NCBI GenBank assembly: GCA_029262715.1
Contig: JAJCYX010000314.1
Span: 1 to 9,211 of the forward strand
Source: Chloroflexota bacterium
GTDB taxonomy: Bacteria; Chloroflexota; Dehalococcoidia; Lucifugimonadales; Lucifugimonadaceae
Length of the DNA: 9,211 nucleotides
Direction of reading: 5' to 3'
The notes under the pieces are model-generated. The model did not search any database and had not been told where the DNA came from. It worked only from the letters and a program-made list of their open reading frames with translations. Positions 7,511 to 9,211 of the stretch are shown one piece after another (positions within the stretch are counted from its first letter, which is position 1; every line of letters starts with the position of its first letter). The position numbers and the translations under genes were made by a program.

Positions 7511-8701
7511 CTAGCGCCTGATGATAAACGGCTCTATGGCCGCCTCACTCAGGTCAGCGCCAATTCCGGGACGGTCCGGTAGCTTGAACATGCCATCATC
7601 GTACTGCCACGCTGTGTCCGAGGCATCACCCAGTTTGTCTGACAAACCGCCCTGAAACTCTTGTAGAAATTCAGGTGTTGAGACGGCGGCGCACTGGAGA
7701 GTAGCTGCCTGGAAGATGGAAACACCGCTGCCCATGTGAGGAGTCGTCGGAATTCCTGCTGCAGTTGCCATGTCTCGCTGCTTGATGAAGTCTGAGATTC
7801 CTGTACGACCTATATCGGGCTGGTACACATCGAGTGCTAACGGCTTGTCCAGCCATGGCTCGAGCTGGTATCGAGTGCGAAAGTGTTCACCGAGCGCAAT
7901 AGGTGCACCGGGAAGCGCTGCAAGTCTCTGGTGACCTGACAGGTCTTCGGGTTGAAGTGGGCACTCAAAGAATCGAACACCACGCTCTCCGTACTCCTTC
8001 TTAGCCCGAACAGCGCGCTCCTCGTCACACATCCAGAGCGTGTCCACCATCCACTGCTCAAGCTCAGGCGCACCGGCTTTCAGCCCGTCCAACTCCGCCG
8101 TTCCTGCCTCCCAGTCACCTGTAAGGAATATCTTGGCGCCGCGCAGCCCGGTATCTCGCCACCTGTTTACGTGCTCAACCCGCTCATCGAGCGTGTTCCG
8201 TCGCACACCTGAAAGGTAGACAGGAATCTCGGTCCTGGGCGCGTCAGAGATCATCGCGGCGACGGGAAGTTGCTCCCGCCTGCCAAGCGCATCCCAAACG
8301 CCTATGTCGAGCGCCGCCAGCGCGTCCAACCAGAAACCAGAGGAGTAGCCGCGACCGCGTTGCGAATCGTAGAGAAAGTCCCAGAGCGCCATCGGGTCAC
8401 CGAACTCCTGCCCAACCACCATCTGCTCGATGATGTTGTCGGTGATTACACACAGAACCTCCGGCCCGATGCTGCAGTTGGCCTCGCCCCAGCCGATGGT
8501 CCCGTCCGACAGCGTCACTTTCAGTAGCGGTGCCTCAACGTAGCGTGCATAAACCGTTTGCCATCCCTGCTTGAATTCAAATCTTTCTGTGACACGGTCG
8601 CCTTCGTCTGCTCTGTATCCCTCCCAGTAGGAGGAGCTGTCTTTAAACGCAAGGTGAAATGATTCAAGTTTGGTGATGGTGAAGTCGGTGTTGTGTGGCA
8701 T
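7511..8701 (-). CDS. MR/MLE enolase-superfamily enzyme with Asp-His dyad (mandelate-racemase-like), first gene of the operon
   Basis: A complete 396-residue Mg2+-dependent enolase-superfamily enzyme. The capping domain is at about residues 1-155 and the barrel from about 160. Metal ligands are Asp220 (MVDTLW), Glu246 (FFECP) and Glu272 (LGEHF), again with exact 26-residue spacing. Asp296 (YQPDIGRTG) and His322 (TPHMGSG) form the general-base dyad of the mandelate racemase subgroup, and Glu348 (LQEF) matches the late conserved Glu. Lys190 (GAKIF) occupies the second position of the KxK motif; the first position is Gly188. This set fits acid-sugar dehydratases or racemases of the MR subgroup better than muconate cycloisomerases. 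Residues about 20-55 form a long, charged N-terminal segment absent from the other MR/MLE protein here, at the place of the specificity-setting 20s loop. The ATG at 8701 is the first plausible start; the Shine-Dalgarno is weak. It leads the five-gene minus-strand cluster. Substrate unknown. Confidence 0.93.
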   Translation of the reverse strand: MPHNTDFTITKLESFHLAFKDSSSYWEGYRADEGDRVTERFEFKQGWQTVYARYVEAPLLKVTLSDGTIGWGEANCSIGPEVLCVITDNIIEQMVVGQEFGDPMALWDFLYDSQRGRGYSSGFWLDALAALDIGVWDALGRREQLPVAAMISDAPRTEIPVYLSGVRRNTLDERVEHVNRWRDTGLRGAKIFLTGDWEAGTAELDGLKAGAPELEQWMVDTLWMCDEERAVRAKKEYGERGVRFFECPLQPEDLSGHQRLAALPGAPIALGEHFRTRYQLEPWLDKPLALDVYQPDIGRTGISDFIKQRDMATAAGIPTTPHMGSGVSIFQAATLQCAAVSTPEFLQEFQGGLSDKLGDASDTAWQYDDGMFKLPDRPGIGADLSEAAIEPFIIRR

Positions 8702-8879
8702 GTGCTGTCTGACGAACGAGTTTGGTAACGGCCTTCTGAGCGAAACAGATTACCTGCTGTGAGACTACTTGGGCCGGGTACGACAGAGAGAAAACTGGTC
8801 TGTCTCAAGTCTGCACGTCAAACCAGGCGCTTCGTTACTGACCGAGAGCGTCAGACCGTTAAGATGTTACGAATATCGG

Positions 8880-8888
8880 TGTATATCA
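8880..8888 (-). promoter_or_regulatory. Candidate extended -10 element for the minus-strand operon
   Basis: The minus strand reads TGATATACA, a TGn followed by a 4/6 match to TATAAT. There is no good -35 at 16-18 bp; a TTGACT (complement of 8909-8914) is 23 bp away, too far for a standard sigma-70 promoter. If used, it would give a leader of about 170 nt before the MR/MLE gene. This is a weak match that may be chance. Confidence 0.2.
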
Positions 8889-9005
8889 GTTGGAAGTCCA
8901 CGTAAGCCAGTCAAATTCAGTGCTTTTGCGAAGGCTGTAGCGCGGAAAGGAATCTAGCGCCCACGTTTCACCGTAAATGCAGACGAGACGCGCCTGTGAG
9001 CCTGC

Positions 9006-9026
9006 CGCGGTGATTGGGCATCCGCG
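9006..9026. repeat. Short inverted repeat, CGCGG/CCGCG
   Basis: CGCGG (9006-9010) and CCGCG (9022-9026) form a 5-bp GC stem with an 11-nt loop. A competing pairing, CCTGCC (9001-9006) with GGCAGG (9037-9042), overlaps it, so the two could be mutually exclusive RNA structures. No T tract follows on either strand, so neither is an intrinsic terminator. Confidence 0.3.
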
Positions 9027-9110
9027 ACTGGCCTGAGGCAGGGAACAGCTGATTACGCACTTAATGCATGGATGATGTTTGCGCTTGCATTGCCGACGGT
9101 ACGACGGCGG

Positions 9111-9128
9111 TGTTGGAACGGTCCAATG
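9111..9128. repeat. Compact hairpin/dyad TTGGA-ACGG-TCCAA
   Basis: TTGGA (9113-9117) and TCCAA (9122-9126) are a perfect 5-bp inverted repeat around a 4-nt loop, extendable by two G-T wobble pairs to 9111-9128. It lies directly before the larger dyad at 9130-9174. It could be an operator half-site pair or an RNA hairpin. Confidence 0.35.
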
Positions 9129-9129
9129 A

Positions 9130-9174
9130 CTCTCAAAAGTTGATCTCGGACTACCCGATTTCATTCATTGAGAG
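9130..9174. repeat. 45-bp imperfect concentric dyad (possible operator or RNA hairpin)
   Basis: Three complementary blocks share one centre at 9152: CTCTCAA/TTGAGAG (9130-9136 with 9168-9174), TGA/TCA (9141-9143 with 9161-9163) and TCGG/CCGA (9146-9149 with 9155-9158). They are separated by symmetric mismatched stretches of 4 and 2 positions. As DNA this could bind a dimeric regulator; as RNA it would fold into one hairpin with symmetric internal loops. It lies 14 bp before a TTGACA box. Confidence 0.45.
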
Positions 9175-9187
9175 ATGTTTGTGAGCG

Positions 9188-9193
9188 TTGACA
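9188..9193 (+). promoter_or_regulatory. Candidate -35 box (TTGACA) of a rightward promoter running off the window
   Basis: This is a perfect sigma-70 -35 hexamer. With the optimal 17-bp spacer the -10 would begin at 9211, the last base of the window (a T, as expected for TATAAT), so it cannot be checked here. If real, it serves a rightward gene beyond the edge and makes 8702-9211 part of a divergent control region. Confidence 0.25.
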
Positions 9194-9211
9194 TGGTGTG
9201 TTTAGGCTGTT

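Larger units (their letters stand above)
8702..9211. other. 510-bp non-coding region upstream of the operon, with inverted repeats
   Basis: No open frame here looks like a real protein: the two longest (62 codons on plus, 92 on minus) have shadow-like composition and no recognisable motif or ribosome-binding site. The region should hold the promoter and leader of the minus-strand operon. It contains several inverted repeats in its right third (9006-9026, 9111-9128, 9130-9174) and a TTGACA near the edge. No tRNA or recognisable riboswitch was seen. Confidence 0.6.

Noticed and set aside
8795..8826. CTGGT/ACCAG inverted repeat followed by TTTT on the minus strand as a leader attenuator
   Set aside because: The 5-bp stem encloses 22 nt and is weak; the T run is short, and there is no leader peptide or alternative antiterminator pairing.
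8769..8957. 62-codon plus-strand frame upstream of the operon
   Set aside because: No motif and no ribosome-binding site, and its composition looks like random translation.
8886..9164. 92-codon minus-strand frame in the right intergenic region
   Set aside because: Cys/Ser/Arg-rich with no motif and no Shine-Dalgarno, and it covers the inverted repeats; not supported as a gene.

Overview
The window looks like bacterial chromosome of moderate GC content (roughly 55-60 % by eye). It is packed with metabolic genes, with short gaps and overlapping reading frames. Two different mandelate racemase/muconate lactonizing (MR/MLE) enolase-superfamily enzymes sit beside an SDR oxidoreductase, a PIG-L deacetylase and three DHA3-type MFS transporters. 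That mix resembles Chloroflexota of the SAR202/Dehalococcoidia type, whose genomes are known for expanded enolase-superfamily paralogs. The lineage call is inference from gene content only; no rRNA or other phylogenetic marker is present.

Layout, left to right. (1) The 3' part of an SDR dehydrogenase (+), cut by the left edge. (2) A DgoD/ManD-like MR/MLE enzyme (-), convergent with the SDR, with a probable intrinsic terminator between them. (3) A 159-bp divergent intergenic region. (4) A PIG-L zinc deacetylase (+). (5) A five-gene minus-strand cluster that probably forms one operon. In transcription order it is: MR/MLE enzyme with an Asp-His dyad (8701-7511), MFS (7468-6161), MFS (6114-4792), HAD-IIB phosphatase (4795-3926) and MFS (3933-2707). 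The spacings are 42 bp, 46 bp, a 4-bp ATGA overlap and an 8-bp overlap. The last MFS gene and the PIG-L gene converge and share a CTAG at their stop codons. (6) About 510 bp on the right (8702-9211) with no credible gene but several inverted repeats, including a 45-bp imperfect dyad at 9130-9174, and a perfect TTGACA box close to the right edge.

How the genes may work together (inference): the SDR and first MR/MLE enzyme suit oxidation and dehydration of sugars or sugar acids. The operon pairs a second acid-sugar-type enzyme with three paralogous transporters and a phosphatase, which suggests uptake, export or detoxification of hydroxy-acid or sugar-like compounds. No substrate can be named from sequence alone. 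No mobile element, CRISPR array, tRNA, rRNA or clear anti-phage system is visible, and I see no wholly new system. The most unusual points are the triple-MFS operon, a Glu at the first metal-ligand position of the first MR/MLE enzyme, the enlarged N-terminal capping region of the second, and the structured right-hand intergenic region.
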